From positions 248,001-312,000 of the forward strand of contig CAZUCO010000001.1 in NCBI GenBank assembly GCA_964619585.1: 64,000 nucleotides of DNA, given 5' to 3'. This stretch comes from JASLCR01 sp964619585. GTDB lineage: Bacteria; Patescibacteriota; Saccharimonadia; Saccharimonadales; Saccharimonadaceae. Positions 44,296 through 53,567 of this stretch are shown here, piece after piece; position 1 is the first letter of the stretch, and every line of letters begins with the position of its first letter. A model generated the notes under the pieces. That model was given only the letters and a program-made list of their open reading frames with translations. It searched no databases and was not told the origin of the DNA. The position numbers and the translations under genes are program-made.

Positions 44296-45267
44296 GTGAG
44301 TAAACAAACAGTTAGCATCAATGGGGTGACATACGACGCAGCAACAGGCCTGCGCATTTCTCATTCCCTTAACCAGAGTCACAAGCCAACTAGTACTACC
44401 AACGGGTCGGTGCACTCACATCAGGTGCATAGCCGCCGACAACGAGCGACAACCCTATCCCGTGCACATGTCAGTATTCCCAAGAAACATCAGGAAGCAA
44501 AAGAACGAGCAGTCGCTCATCGATCGCATATTGTCAAAAGTCCTCTTGTTCAAAAGTTTGCTTCCACACCAACGCACTCCTCATTAGCGAAGACAAATCA
44601 CCCAAAGAAGTTATCTGCCGATATACAGCCAGTCAAGCACCCTTTACAGCACAAAGTAAAGCAGACTCCCGCGGTGCAGCGTCCCTCAGGACTAGCGCAT
44701 CCTAGTGCTCAGCAGCTCAAAGAGCAAGCTATTACTCGTGCCCTTGAGAAATCACAGTCGCATAACAGCGCCACCCATAAGAAACGTCCACGCTCGGCTT
44801 TTGGGAAAAGACACCCCCAATTCATCAGTGCAGCGACCGCCAGCCTCGCCGTTATTCTTCTCGCTGGTTATTTAACGTACATCAACCTTCCAAACATCTC
44901 AGTGCAGATTGCCTCAGCCCAAGCCGGCATTAATGCTGAATATCCAGCCTACCAACCGGCAGGCTACAGCATCAAAGGACCAGTCTCTTTCGGCAATGGT
45001 GAGGTCTCAATACGCTTTGCTGCCAACACCAGTTCTGAGCAGTTTACAATCAACCAGTCAAAAAGCAATTGGGACTCAGGTGCGCTGCTCGACAACTACG
45101 TCAAGCAGCAATCCAACGGTGATTACGTTGCCTACAATGACAGTGGTCTCACCATCTACACCTACGGCACCAAGGCAGCATGGGTGAACGGTGGCATCCT
45201 CCATACTATCGATGGAGATGCTCAGCTCTCTGGTGATCAAGTCCGTCAGATTGCTACAAGCATGTAG
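44296..45267 (+). CDS. Membrane protein with C-terminal DUF4367-like domain
   Basis: 323 residues. Ser/His/Lys-rich cytoplasmic region, then one membrane helix (about 178-197, ATASLAVILLAGYLTYINL), then a domain with YQPAGYSIKGPVSFGNGEVSIRF and FTINQSKSNWDS, like DUF4367 of anti-sigma-factor-type proteins. GTG start at 44296 with GGAGGAG six bases before; the earlier ATG at 44191 lies in the divergent promoter. Confidence 0.65.
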   Translation: MSKQTVSINGVTYDAATGLRISHSLNQSHKPTSTTNGSVHSHQVHSRRQRATTLSRAHVSIPKKHQEAKERAVAHRSHIVKSPLVQKFASTPTHSSLAKTNHPKKLSADIQPVKHPLQHKVKQTPAVQRPSGLAHPSAQQLKEQAITRALEKSQSHNSATHKKRPRSAFGKRHPQFISAATASLAVILLAGYLTYINLPNISVQIASAQAGINAEYPAYQPAGYSIKGPVSFGNGEVSIRFAANTSSEQFTINQSKSNWDSGALLDNYVKQQSNGDYVAYNDSGLTIYTYGTKAAWVNGGILHTIDGDAQLSGDQVRQIATSM

Positions 45268-45312
45268 TCATATACGTCGACAAAATAAACTACCTCTGTT
45301 ACACTGAAAATA

Positions 45313-46755
45313 ATGACCGAGATTCGAACAAGATTTGCCCCAAGCCCAACCGGCTATATTCATGTTGGTAATGTTCGAGCCGCGCTTTTTCCGTGGTTAC
45401 TCGCACGCCAACAGGGTGGTGAGTTCATTTTACGCATTGAAGACACCGATCAAGCACGCTTTGTTGAAGGTGCTACCGATTTAATTCTCGATACTCTGGA
45501 ATGGCTTGGGCTTGACTGGGACGAGGGTCCACGGAAGGGCGGAGAATATGGTCCGTACTTTCAGACTGAACGCCGCGGCACATACAAGCAATGGGCACAA
45601 AAGCTTGTCGACAAAGGACTAGCGTACGCCGACCCGTACACACCAGAGGAAGTGCAGGGGTTCCGCGAAGAAGCAAAAGCGCTCAAAAAACCATTTCTTT
45701 ATCGTGACCATCGTCCAGAGAACCCACCCGTGTGGGACGGAACACAGCCGCTTCGTTTCAAAGTCACCGACATCAAGCGTTATACGTGGAACGACCCGGT
45801 CATGGGTGAGCTATCTGCGGGCGAAGAAGTCCTTGACGATTTCATCCTCATCAAAGCCGATGGCCTCCCAACCTACAATTTCGCACATATTATCGATGAC
45901 TACGAAATGAAGATTACCCATGTGATTCGCGGCCTTGAGTACATATCGAGTATTCCACGTTACCTATCCCTCTATGAAGCACTCGAGATAGAGCCGCCGA
46001 TACTCGCATGTCTGCCACATATCATGGCGCCAGATGGCAAGAAAAAACTTGGTAAACGCGATGGTGCCAAAAGCGTCACAGACTATCACACCGATGGTAT
46101 CCTCCCCGAGGCGATGCTCAACTTCCTCGCCAGCATGGGTTGGAACGATGGTACCGAGCAAGAGATATTTAGTCGTGAAGAATTGATAGAGAAATTCAGC
46201 CTCGACAGAGTACAGAGAAGTGGCGCACGTTTTGACGAACAACGTCTACTCTGGATGAACGGACAGTGGATTCGACGCCTGAGCCTTGACGATCTCTATA
46301 ACCGTGTAGAGAAATACTGGCCGCATATAGCGCAGCAGGCCGATGAAGACTACAAAAAGCAAGTACTCAGTCTTGTCCAAGAACGGCTCAAGACTCTTGC
46401 AGAACTACCACTAATGACAACCTATTTCTTTGAAGAGCCACTACCAAATCTGGAGCTCGTCGCCAGCAACAAACAGCTCAAGAAACTTACCAGTGATCAA
46501 CAGGCTATGCTGCTACAGACAGCAAATGATGAGTTAACAAATATACACGAATGGACGCCAGACTCTATCCAAAATTGTCTCAATCACTTACTAGAGATTA
46601 CGGGACAAAAACCAGGCATCCTATTTAGTCTGATTCGTATCGCGACTACATGGGCACCTTTCAGCCCGCAGCTTAACGATACCTTGGCGTTACTTGGCCG
46701 CGATATAACACTCAGTCGTCTCCGTAAGAGTATTGACTTTTTACAAGAAAATTGA
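45313..46755 (+). CDS. gltX: Glutamyl-tRNA synthetase
   Basis: 480 residues. Class I synthetase: FAPSPTGYIHVGNVRAAL (9-26; HIGH variant), RIEDTDQARF, KKLGKRDGA (about 243-251, KMSKS variant) and the helical anticodon-binding domain. It charges tRNA-Glu; one such tRNA is at 50505. TACACT (45300-45305) ends seven bases before the ATG with TCGACA 17 bases further up. Confidence 0.96.
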   Translation: MTEIRTRFAPSPTGYIHVGNVRAALFPWLLARQQGGEFILRIEDTDQARFVEGATDLILDTLEWLGLDWDEGPRKGGEYGPYFQTERRGTYKQWAQKLVDKGLAYADPYTPEEVQGFREEAKALKKPFLYRDHRPENPPVWDGTQPLRFKVTDIKRYTWNDPVMGELSAGEEVLDDFILIKADGLPTYNFAHIIDDYEMKITHVIRGLEYISSIPRYLSLYEALEIEPPILACLPHIMAPDGKKKLGKRDGAKSVTDYHTDGILPEAMLNFLASMGWNDGTEQEIFSREELIEKFSLDRVQRSGARFDEQRLLWMNGQWIRRLSLDDLYNRVEKYWPHIAQQADEDYKKQVLSLVQERLKTLAELPLMTTYFFEEPLPNLELVASNKQLKKLTSDQQAMLLQTANDELTNIHEWTPDSIQNCLNHLLEITGQKPGILFSLIRIATTWAPFSPQLNDTLALLGRDITLSRLRKSIDFLQEN

Positions 46756-46761
46756 TATAAT
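46733..46761 (+). promoter_or_regulatory. Cassette E promoter, TTGACT-N17-TATAAT
   Basis: TTGACT (46733-46738) and TATAAT (46756-46761), 17-base spacer, straddling the gltX stop (46753-46755). An RNA from about 46768 would have a leader of about 170 bases. Confidence 0.65.
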
Positions 46762-46767
46762 TTACCG

Positions 46768-46940
46768 GTGATTTTGTTGAGACTTTCGTCTCCACATCAC
46801 GTTACTTTGACAAGCAGACAGAAAAACAAGATGAGATTTTACTATCGGTACACCGGTGCTAAAACCTCATCTTGTTGCTCCCGCCATCTAGGCAAGCAGA
46901 GACAATGACCCGATGATCGGATGAGGAGAAGGGTTGTACC
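46768..46940 (+). other. Structured leader of cassette E
   Basis: Hairpins: GAGAC-TTTC-GTCTC (about 46780-46793); AACAAGATGAG/CTCATCTTGTT (about 46827-46877) with inner pairs; CCGAT-G-ATCGG (about 46909-46920) just before the ribosome binding site. No known riboswitch recognised. Confidence 0.5.
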
Positions 46941-47252
46941 ATGAATGATGTCGTCGCCACTATGCCAGTGGCAGACGTCATGACCGAGGCGCTCCGTAGC
47001 GTTCTCGACGAACCACAGGTGTGCGAGCATCTGTACCCCCTCGTATGTGATGCCCTTGCGGGCAAGGAGAGAAGGGCTATCAGCGTGGTAGTCGGCCTCC
47101 TACTGGCCGTACATGACTACTCGAAGGAACTCGACCAGGCCCAGAAGTTGGACATTCGAGCCAGAGTGCCCGACTTCATCGAGGCGATCACCCCCCCGGT
47201 GATCCGCACCAAGGCGCTCGAGTTCTGGGATGAGTACATGCGTCCGGTCTAA
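46941..47252 (+). CDS. Unknown helical protein (cassette E)
   Basis: 103 residues, acidic, almost entirely helical (MNDVVATMPVADVMTEALRSVLDE...). Not recognised. AAGGG seven bases before the ATG, with GAGGAG just upstream. Third codon positions mostly G or C (GTC GTC GCC...), unlike gltX. Stop codon sits in a small hairpin loop (CCGG-TCTAACT-CCGG). Confidence 0.55.
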   Translation: MNDVVATMPVADVMTEALRSVLDEPQVCEHLYPLVCDALAGKERRAISVVVGLLLAVHDYSKELDQAQKLDIRARVPDFIEAITPPVIRTKALEFWDEYMRPV

Positions 47253-47283
47253 CTCCGGAAGGCTCTCCCACCCTCAGTGCTTT

Positions 47284-47375
47284 GCGAACCTCTGTCATGC
47301 TCTCAAGTCTGCTTGTCATGTTCGCTCCGTAGATGCATATGCTACGCTGACGAGCCCAAAAGGGCGAAAGCGAAC
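47284..47375 (+). other. Multi-branched RNA-like structure after cassette E
   Basis: GTTCGC (47320-47325) can pair with GCGAAC (47284-47289) or GCGAAC (47370-47375). The second option encloses CGTAG/CTACG (47328-47332/47342-47346) and GCCC-AAAA-GGGC (47354-47365), a three-way junction. It lies between cassette E and the next gene and could act in termination or attenuation. Confidence 0.4.
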
Positions 47376-47430
47376 AACCATCATGTAGACAGACTCTTTT
47401 TGCCCGTCTGCTCATGGTATAATAACGCTA

Positions 47431-48525
47431 GTGGTTATGGATACACCAGCAGCTCCCCAAAAACCATCTAAGCTCTCAGCACTTCGTGCGTTTATTAACC
47501 GTCATCGGATTGCTAGTCTCATAGTTAGTGGAGCTCTTGCGATTGCTATTGTAGGTAATGTGGCTCTCGCGTTACTCGGTGCCCCTGTGCCGAAATTTAT
47601 CGCTGATATACTCGTCAAGCCAAAGCCGCAAGTATACTACTCAGCATTGACCGGGCTACCCGTCAAGGACAAATCAGCTTTATCCAAACCCGTCACCGGC
47701 ATCATGCTTGAGAATAGTCCCGATGCGCGGCCACAGTCTGGCCTCAAGGACGGAGAAGTCATTTACGAAGCCGTTGCCGAGGGTGGAATCACACGATTTT
47801 TAGTAATGTATCAGCAGAATAAACCTCAACTCATAGGACCTGTTCGCTCAGTACGCATGTACTATATTGACTGGTTTGCTCCATGGAATGCAAGCATGGC
47901 ACATGTCGGAGGGAGCGCCACTGCTCTCAAACAGATCCGAAGTGGCAAGTATCGTGATCTTGACCAGTTCTTCAATGGCAACTCCTACTGGCGAGTCAGT
48001 GATCGATATGCCCCACATAACGTCTACACAAGATTCAAGAACCTCGACACACTGAACAAAGCAAAGGGATATACTTCGTCAAAACCTCGACCATTTGACC
48101 GTGTAGATGAAAAACCATTGGAAAAGCCCACCGCTCGATCAATCTCCGTACACATCTCTGGACCACTCTACGACAGTAGCTATCGCTATGATCCCGCAAA
48201 GAACAACTATACCCGCTCTCAAGCCGGCGCCCCACATAAAGATCGTGAGAAGGGCACTCTAACTCCAAAAGTTGTCGTTGTGCTCAAAGTAAAGGAGACG
48301 ACTCGTTTTGAAGACACCTACCGACAAGTTATTAATACGACAGGCAAGGGGACTGCGTATATTTTCCAAAATGGCACTGCGGGCACAGTCACATGGAATA
48401 AAGACTCGCAGAATGGTCAGCTTTACTTTACCGACAAAAAAGGAAAGCGCATTCAGCTCGTTCGTGGCCAGACATGGATCACAGCAATTCCCGAAGATAA
48501 AGGTAGCGTCTCGTGGCAAAAGTAA
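47431..48525 (+). CDS. DUF3048 lipoprotein-like/membrane-anchored protein
   Basis: 364 residues. One N-terminal membrane helix (about 29-50), then a large extracytoplasmic domain with VTGIMLENSPDARPQSGLKDGEVIYEAVAEGGITRF (split) as in the YerB/DUF3048 family. GTG start exactly seven bases after TATAAT (47418-47423), no ribosome binding site. Overlaps the next gene. Confidence 0.85.
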   Translation: MVMDTPAAPQKPSKLSALRAFINRHRIASLIVSGALAIAIVGNVALALLGAPVPKFIADILVKPKPQVYYSALTGLPVKDKSALSKPVTGIMLENSPDARPQSGLKDGEVIYEAVAEGGITRFLVMYQQNKPQLIGPVRSVRMYYIDWFAPWNASMAHVGGSATALKQIRSGKYRDLDQFFNGNSYWRVSDRYAPHNVYTRFKNLDTLNKAKGYTSSKPRPFDRVDEKPLEKPTARSISVHISGPLYDSSYRYDPAKNNYTRSQAGAPHKDREKGTLTPKVVVVLKVKETTRFEDTYRQVINTTGKGTAYIFQNGTAGTVTWNKDSQNGQLYFTDKKGKRIQLVRGQTWITAIPEDKGSVSWQK

Positions 48526-50054
48526 AGGGACCTGAGCCGACTATCCACGAGTATTGGCGGCGCTACTGGCGCCGAACGCTTTTTCTTGCAGTATGTATGC
48601 AAATCATAGCCGTTTTGATCGTGGCAACCGCTCTACTCCTAGTCGGACTTGCCGATCCTAGCCACGTCAGCTTCTGGATCATGCTGAGCACCATCCTCGT
48701 GGCAGTTATCGGTATTAATATATCGGTACTGGGGGTTGTCACCGAACCGCTCAAGCAACTTACGGCAGCACTCGCCAAGACAAATGGCGAAGAGACAAAT
48801 CTCATTCCGCCCAACCCCAACACGAGACGCTATGCTAGTAGTGGCCTCAAACCCCTCCTGCAAGCCATTTATAGCCTTGGTGCCAGCACCACTGGTGCAA
48901 AAGAGTTGAGCACCGACACCCAAGCACCGTTCGCACCACTTGTTGACATCTTCAACAGCGCAAGTGCAGGTATCGCACTTCTTGACGAAGAAGGCAAGGT
49001 CGTCCTAAATAGCAAGCAAGTACCTGTATCGTCCACTAGCGGCAAGAGTCGTCTTGACCTACTATTCTACACAGATACGACGATCGAGGATTGGCTCAAA
49101 GAATGTAAAAAAAGCGCCGTGCATGCCGAAAAATCATGGCAACATATCGCTTCCAAACCATCTGGTGAAGAAGGTCGACAAATTTTTGATATTGTTGCTT
49201 CCTACAACAAGGGAAGTAAGACACCGGTTGTGGTCCTTCTGATCGACAAAACTGCAGAATATCTACCCGAAGACGATGACCTCAACTTTATCGCCTTTGC
49301 AGCCCACGAGCTGCGTGGTCCAATCACTGTGGTGCGTGGTTATCTCGATGTCCTCAATGACGAACTTGAGGAAGTAACCTCAGACGAACAAAAGGAGTTA
49401 TTTGATCGTCTTATTGTATCCGCTAGTCAGCTTTCTGGCTATGTCAATAACATCCTCAATTCTGCGCGCTACGATCGCCGTCACCTCCGAGTACGGCTCA
49501 TTGAAACCACAATTAACGACATCTACAAAAACATCGCTGACGACATGCAACTCAGAGCTGCCACCCAGCGCCGACTCCTTCATGTCGACTTTCCAAATGA
49601 TCTTCCGACTATTGCGGCCGACCCAACTAGCATCGGTGAAGTTCTCAGTAACCTTATCGATAACGCTATCAAGTACAGCTCCTACGGCGGCACGATCGAG
49701 GTAAGCGCCGAAGTCCAGGACTCACACCTTGAAGTTAGCGTGAAGGATCACGGTATTGGTATTCCGGCCAATGTCATGGGTAATCTGTTTCATAAATTCT
49801 ACCGTTCGCATCGATCACGTGAGACTGTAGCTGGAACAGGCATCGGGCTCTACATATCCAAGGCGATTATTGAGTCTCATGATGGAACTATTGAAGTAAA
49901 AAGCATTGAGGGCGAAGGATCACGTTTCACTTTTACACTTCCTCTCTACGCTTCGGTGGCAGACAAACTCAAAGAGGTTGGTGGCGACAATAAAACTATG
50001 ATCAATAATCGAACTGGCAGCTGGATTCGCAATCACGGATCGTTCAGAGGATAG
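48513..50054 (+). CDS. Sensor histidine kinase
   Basis: 513 residues. Two membrane helices (about 20-68), a PAS-like region, HisKA with His at about 266 (AAHELRGPI), and an HATPase with LSNLIDNAIKYS, KDHGIGIP, FHKFYRS and GTGIGLYISK. Starts with GTG inside the end of the upstream gene and is followed by the receiver gene, making one signalling unit. Confidence 0.9.
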   Translation: MAKVKGPEPTIHEYWRRYWRRTLFLAVCMQIIAVLIVATALLLVGLADPSHVSFWIMLSTILVAVIGINISVLGVVTEPLKQLTAALAKTNGEETNLIPPNPNTRRYASSGLKPLLQAIYSLGASTTGAKELSTDTQAPFAPLVDIFNSASAGIALLDEEGKVVLNSKQVPVSSTSGKSRLDLLFYTDTTIEDWLKECKKSAVHAEKSWQHIASKPSGEEGRQIFDIVASYNKGSKTPVVVLLIDKTAEYLPEDDDLNFIAFAAHELRGPITVVRGYLDVLNDELEEVTSDEQKELFDRLIVSASQLSGYVNNILNSARYDRRHLRVRLIETTINDIYKNIADDMQLRAATQRRLLHVDFPNDLPTIAADPTSIGEVLSNLIDNAIKYSSYGGTIEVSAEVQDSHLEVSVKDHGIGIPANVMGNLFHKFYRSHRSRETVAGTGIGLYISKAIIESHDGTIEVKSIEGEGSRFTFTLPLYASVADKLKEVGGDNKTMINNRTGSWIRNHGSFRG

Positions 50055-50088
50055 GGATACAGCTTACGGTAAGGTATACTGAAACTAT

Positions 50089-50466
50089 ATGGCGATAAAA
50101 ACTATTCTGATCATTGAGGATGACCGATTCATCGGCGAGATGTATGTCCGTGCCCTCAAAAAAGCAGGTTACGAGGTTGATTGGATGGTTGATGGCAATG
50201 ATGGACTCGTTGCTGCACGCAATCGAAAATATGACGCAATACTGCTCGATATCATGCTCCCCGAACGGCGCGGCACTGAGATACTGGCCGCACTGAGAGG
50301 TAAGACCGATCTTATACCAGACACAAAGGTTGTCGTGCTCACTAACTTTGAACAAGACGATCAGGCCCGCACTGCAGTTGAGCACAATGTCGATGCGTAC
50401 CTCATCAAGGCTGAGATCACTCCAAAGAAGCTGCTCGCCGTGCTTGAACAGCTCTCTCAGATCTAG
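50089..50466 (+). CDS. Stand-alone response regulator receiver
   Basis: 125 residues, receiver domain only. IIEDD (9-12), phospho-acceptor Asp54 (LLDIMLP), Thr in VVLTNFE and Lys in LIKAEI. No DNA-binding domain, so it may act by protein contact. Own TATACT box eight bases before the ATG. Confidence 0.93.
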   Translation: MAIKTILIIEDDRFIGEMYVRALKKAGYEVDWMVDGNDGLVAARNRKYDAILLDIMLPERRGTEILAALRGKTDLIPDTKVVVLTNFEQDDQARTAVEHNVDAYLIKAEITPKKLLAVLEQLSQI

Positions 50467-50504
50467 ACAATCCGCCTCTGTTTTGATAGAGTAAGAAGCG
50501 TTGT

Positions 50505-50579
50505 GGCCTCATCGTCTAACGGTTAGGACATCAGGTTCTCATCCTGGCAATCGGGGTTCGATTCCCCGTGAGGTCACCA
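50505..50579 (+). tRNA. tRNA-Glu (anticodon CTC)
   Basis: 75 bases: GGCCTCA acceptor pairing with TGAGGTC, D arm with GGTTAGG, anticodon loop TTCTCAT, T arm CGGGG-TTCGATT-CCCCG, encoded CCA end. Confidence 0.95.
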
Positions 50580-50602
50580 AAGAAGAATTACACTTTAGAA
50601 TT

Positions 50603-50645
50603 AGCACTCAATTTTCATAAGTAGAAATCGAGTGCTCTTTCTTAT
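50603..50645 (+). terminator. Terminator after tRNA-Glu
   Basis: AGCACTC (50603-50609) pairs with GAGTGCT (50630-50636), followed by CTTTCTT. Confidence 0.6.
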
Positions 50646-50683
50646 CTGTTAAATAGTTCGATTATCTGTAGTATGATTGAGTT

Positions 50684-51265
50684 ATGAATGAATTACTTAA
50701 CAAACTCCGAGCGTTTGTTACTGAAAAAGCAGCTAATCAGAGTTTTGTACACCACAAATGGTTTGTGAAATGGCATTTAGAGATTGTTGAAGCTTTGTCG
50801 GAAGATATGAGGAAGTATTATCCAAAAGCAGATAAAGCTACTTTAATTGCGCTCACTTGGATGCACGATTATGGTAAAATTATCGATTACGATACCCAAT
50901 ACGACCATAGCCATATCGAGCAGGGTCGTCAAGAAATGATACGGCTTGGTTTTGATGAGGACTTTGCGACTAAAATTGCAGATAGTGTCAAAATTTTTGA
51001 CAAGAAAGACCATCTTGAAAACGAAAGTATCGAAATTCGAATTGTCTCAAGTGCAGATGCCTGCTCGCACCTAGTTGGTCCTTGGGTGAGCCTTTACTGG
51101 CATGAAAATCCGAACATTCCATTCGAGGATATTATGAAAGAGAATGTTCGTAAACTCGGTGGCGAGTGGAACCTAAAGGTCACAATACCTGAAGCAGTTC
51201 AGGCATATCAGCAATTACATGATGATGTCATGTTCCATGCCGAGGGTACTATACGGAGAATTTAA
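50684..51265 (+). CDS. HD-domain phosphohydrolase-like protein
   Basis: 193 residues. HHKWFVKWH early, then WMHDYGKI with the HD metal pair, and VSSADACSHLVG near 125. Base use is more AT-rich than its neighbours. Substrate unknown. TATGAT ends six bases before the ATG. Confidence 0.75.
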   Translation: MNELLNKLRAFVTEKAANQSFVHHKWFVKWHLEIVEALSEDMRKYYPKADKATLIALTWMHDYGKIIDYDTQYDHSHIEQGRQEMIRLGFDEDFATKIADSVKIFDKKDHLENESIEIRIVSSADACSHLVGPWVSLYWHENPNIPFEDIMKENVRKLGGEWNLKVTIPEAVQAYQQLHDDVMFHAEGTIRRI

Positions 51266-51328
51266 TACCTCGTTCCATCTGATAATTTCCGCAACAATTG
51301 TTTATAAATCGAGTACCCAAGGGTCACC

Positions 51329-51369
51329 ATAGAAAGAAGTTCAGGCTCCCGGCTTGGACTTTTTTCTAT
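51329..51369 (+). terminator. Stem-loop after the HD gene
   Basis: ATAGAAA (51329-51335) pairs with TTTCTAT (51363-51369), and AAGTTCA with TGGACTT inside. Confidence 0.55.
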
Positions 51370-51444
51370 GTATCCATTCGGGTGTTCGATTCCCAAAAGC
51401 AAAATATTGGCATATACTCTAGGTAGATTAAATAGGGGATTAGT

Positions 51445-51858
51445 ATGTTGGATTTTGAAGGAATAAATTATTTTGCAGTACTAGTAACTTGGCTTATTAG
51501 TGTGATTGTTGGTGGATTCTGGTATTCGCCAGCAGGTTTTGGAAAGCAGTGGTCCAAATTAAGCGGTGTCGACATGATGAAAACACCAAAGGCGGAGACG
51601 AGCAGGGCAATAAAGTTTGTTGCACTAAGCTGCCTACTCCAATCATTTGCATTTGCATTGATACTCAATAGCTTGAATGTAGAAAATGTTCTGCAGGGCT
51701 TGATCGCTTCATTGGTAATATGGTTTGGCTTTACTGCTCTTACGACCGTAGGGAATACTCTCTATCAACGACAGTCTTGGAAGTTTTGGTGGCTCAATGT
51801 TAGCTACTTTTTGGTAGTTATGGTCATCAACGGTATCATTCTTTCGGCTTGGCAATAA
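51445..51858 (+). CDS. DUF1761 membrane protein
   Basis: 137 residues with four membrane helices. INYFAVLVTWLISVIVGGFWYSPAGFGKQW is the characteristic DUF1761 start. Function of the family unknown. GGGGAT is four bases before the ATG, TATACT is further upstream. Confidence 0.85.
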   Translation: MLDFEGINYFAVLVTWLISVIVGGFWYSPAGFGKQWSKLSGVDMMKTPKAETSRAIKFVALSCLLQSFAFALILNSLNVENVLQGLIASLVIWFGFTALTTVGNTLYQRQSWKFWWLNVSYFLVVMVINGIILSAWQ

Positions 51859-52017
51859 ATCATGAACATGTACAGATAAAGACCTCCCCTCTTTGGCACG
51901 GGAGCAGAGGCAAAAAATTGATAGTGCTACATTACAAATATTAAAACCTCAGTGGCAATCGACACACCTTAGTCTGCTCTCTATAGCAGAATCTCTGGAA
52001 TGATATAGAATATAATT

Positions 52018-52914
52018 ATGAAAATGCATCCAAATGAGATCAATACTGGCATAGAAGTTGTCACTAAACTCATCAAAAGCCAGTTTCCTCAGTGGTCAGA
52101 TCTACCGCTTTGCCCCGTTACATCGATGGGGACTGATAATACAATCTACCGACTTGGAGACAGCATGTCGGTGCGACTACCTCGAATCGACTGGGCAACT
52201 GGCCAAGTATCAAAAGAAGCCGAGTGGCTACCTCAACTTGCCCCGCATTTGCCAGTTGCTGTACCCGAGCAGATAGCTCAGGGTCAACCAGATGAAACTT
52301 ACCCATGGACATGGTCGATTAATCGCTGGCTCGGTGGAGAAAGTGCAGATGTCGTTGCCGTCCATGATACCGCCCAGCTCGCAACAGATCTAGCACACTT
52401 TCTCAGCAGCCTCCGATCGATTGATGCGACGAATGCGCCCCTAGCACGGGAGCATGATCTACGTGGCGTCGATCTAGCCATTCGTGACAATGAAGTCAGG
52501 GCTGCCATTAAGCAACTTTCAGCAAATCTTGACAGTAGTATAGTGACGCGCACTTGGAACAGAGCTCTTACCGCACCAAGGTGGAGCGATACTAATACAC
52601 CTGTTTGGTTTCACGGTGACTTACTTCCAGGCAATATACTTATCGAGAACGACAAATTGAGCGCTGTCATAGATTTCAATGGACTTGGGGCAGGTGATCC
52701 CGCCTGTGATCTTATGATCGCGTGGCGAATGTTTACCCCGCATGATAGGCAAGTCTTCCGCGAATCACTCGGGCTTGATGACGCCACCTGGGAACGAGGG
52801 AAAGGGCAAGCACTTGCCCAGGCGCTTATTTATATACCGTACTACCAACACACCAATCCAAAAGGCACAAGTTTGGCTTATGACGTCATCAATACTATCC
52901 TAAATGACGATTAG
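52018..52914 (+). CDS. Aminoglycoside phosphotransferase-family kinase
   Basis: 298 residues, APH fold. WFHGDLLPGNILIE (catalytic loop, HGDxxxxN) and VIDFNGLGAGDPACDLMIAW (metal site) are intact. May phosphorylate a small molecule, not necessarily an antibiotic. TAGAAT ends six bases before the ATG. Confidence 0.88.
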   Translation: MKMHPNEINTGIEVVTKLIKSQFPQWSDLPLCPVTSMGTDNTIYRLGDSMSVRLPRIDWATGQVSKEAEWLPQLAPHLPVAVPEQIAQGQPDETYPWTWSINRWLGGESADVVAVHDTAQLATDLAHFLSSLRSIDATNAPLAREHDLRGVDLAIRDNEVRAAIKQLSANLDSSIVTRTWNRALTAPRWSDTNTPVWFHGDLLPGNILIENDKLSAVIDFNGLGAGDPACDLMIAWRMFTPHDRQVFRESLGLDDATWERGKGQALAQALIYIPYYQHTNPKGTSLAYDVINTILNDD

Positions 52915-52969
52915 TCGGTAAACACGTCATAGGAAGACATCATTTCTTGTTAAGATAAATTGGAGCAAG

Positions 52970-53530
52970 TTAACTACCCAATACAACCGTACATTCCGTC
53001 AATTGTTGGCCACTGATCGTTGTTGTAATGCCTGTCCCTCGACCGCATTTCTGATTTGCGCCTGGGGCATAATAGATCATTTTCTTGGCCGGGAAATCAT
53101 AGAGTATACCACGAACGTTGAGCGTTCCTAGCCTGAATGAAACATCAGATACATCAGGGAGGGAGGTGATAGCCTCTCGGAATTCGGCATTGAGGGTGGC
53201 GTCAACCGGGTTGAGATCACTGCCACTTGATCTCCAGCAGTAGTTTGCAGAAAAATCACTTGTGGCTGCACTGGCACCCAGGCATGCTTTTTGACCTGAT
53301 GGTACACTAGTGGGCTGAGGATATCTCCCTTTGTCTGAGAGATAGATCTGTGCGGCTTTTTGATACCTGTCTATCGCTGCCATCATCTTGGCGGCCTTGG
53401 CAGAATCCTGAATGCCGTTATAGGCAACAATCGAGATCGAGGCAAGTATTGCAATCACAACAATAACAACCAGAAGCTCGACAATCGTAAAGCCTCGATA
53501 TAATGACAGCGATGTTTGTTTTTCCACCAT
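52970..53530 (-). CDS. Type IV pilin-like protein
   Basis: 186 residues. Leader MVEKQTSLSLYRG followed by FTIVELLVVIVVIAILASISIVAYNG. Globular region with Cys pairs (KACLGAS, NYCWRSSG, KCGRG, TECTV). TATAAT ends 11 bases before the ATG. Confidence 0.88.
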   Translation of the reverse strand: MVEKQTSLSLYRGFTIVELLVVIVVIAILASISIVAYNGIQDSAKAAKMMAAIDRYQKAAQIYLSDKGRYPQPTSVPSGQKACLGASAATSDFSANYCWRSSGSDLNPVDATLNAEFREAITSLPDVSDVSFRLGTLNVRGILYDFPAKKMIYYAPGANQKCGRGTGITTTISGQQLTECTVVLGS

Positions 53531-53567
53531 GTGTAGTACTTATTATACTAACTGTGTCAGAATAATC

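Noticed and set aside
52299..52553. Antisense frame inside the APH-family gene
   Set aside because: Shadow of a well-supported gene; no ribosome site or family match.
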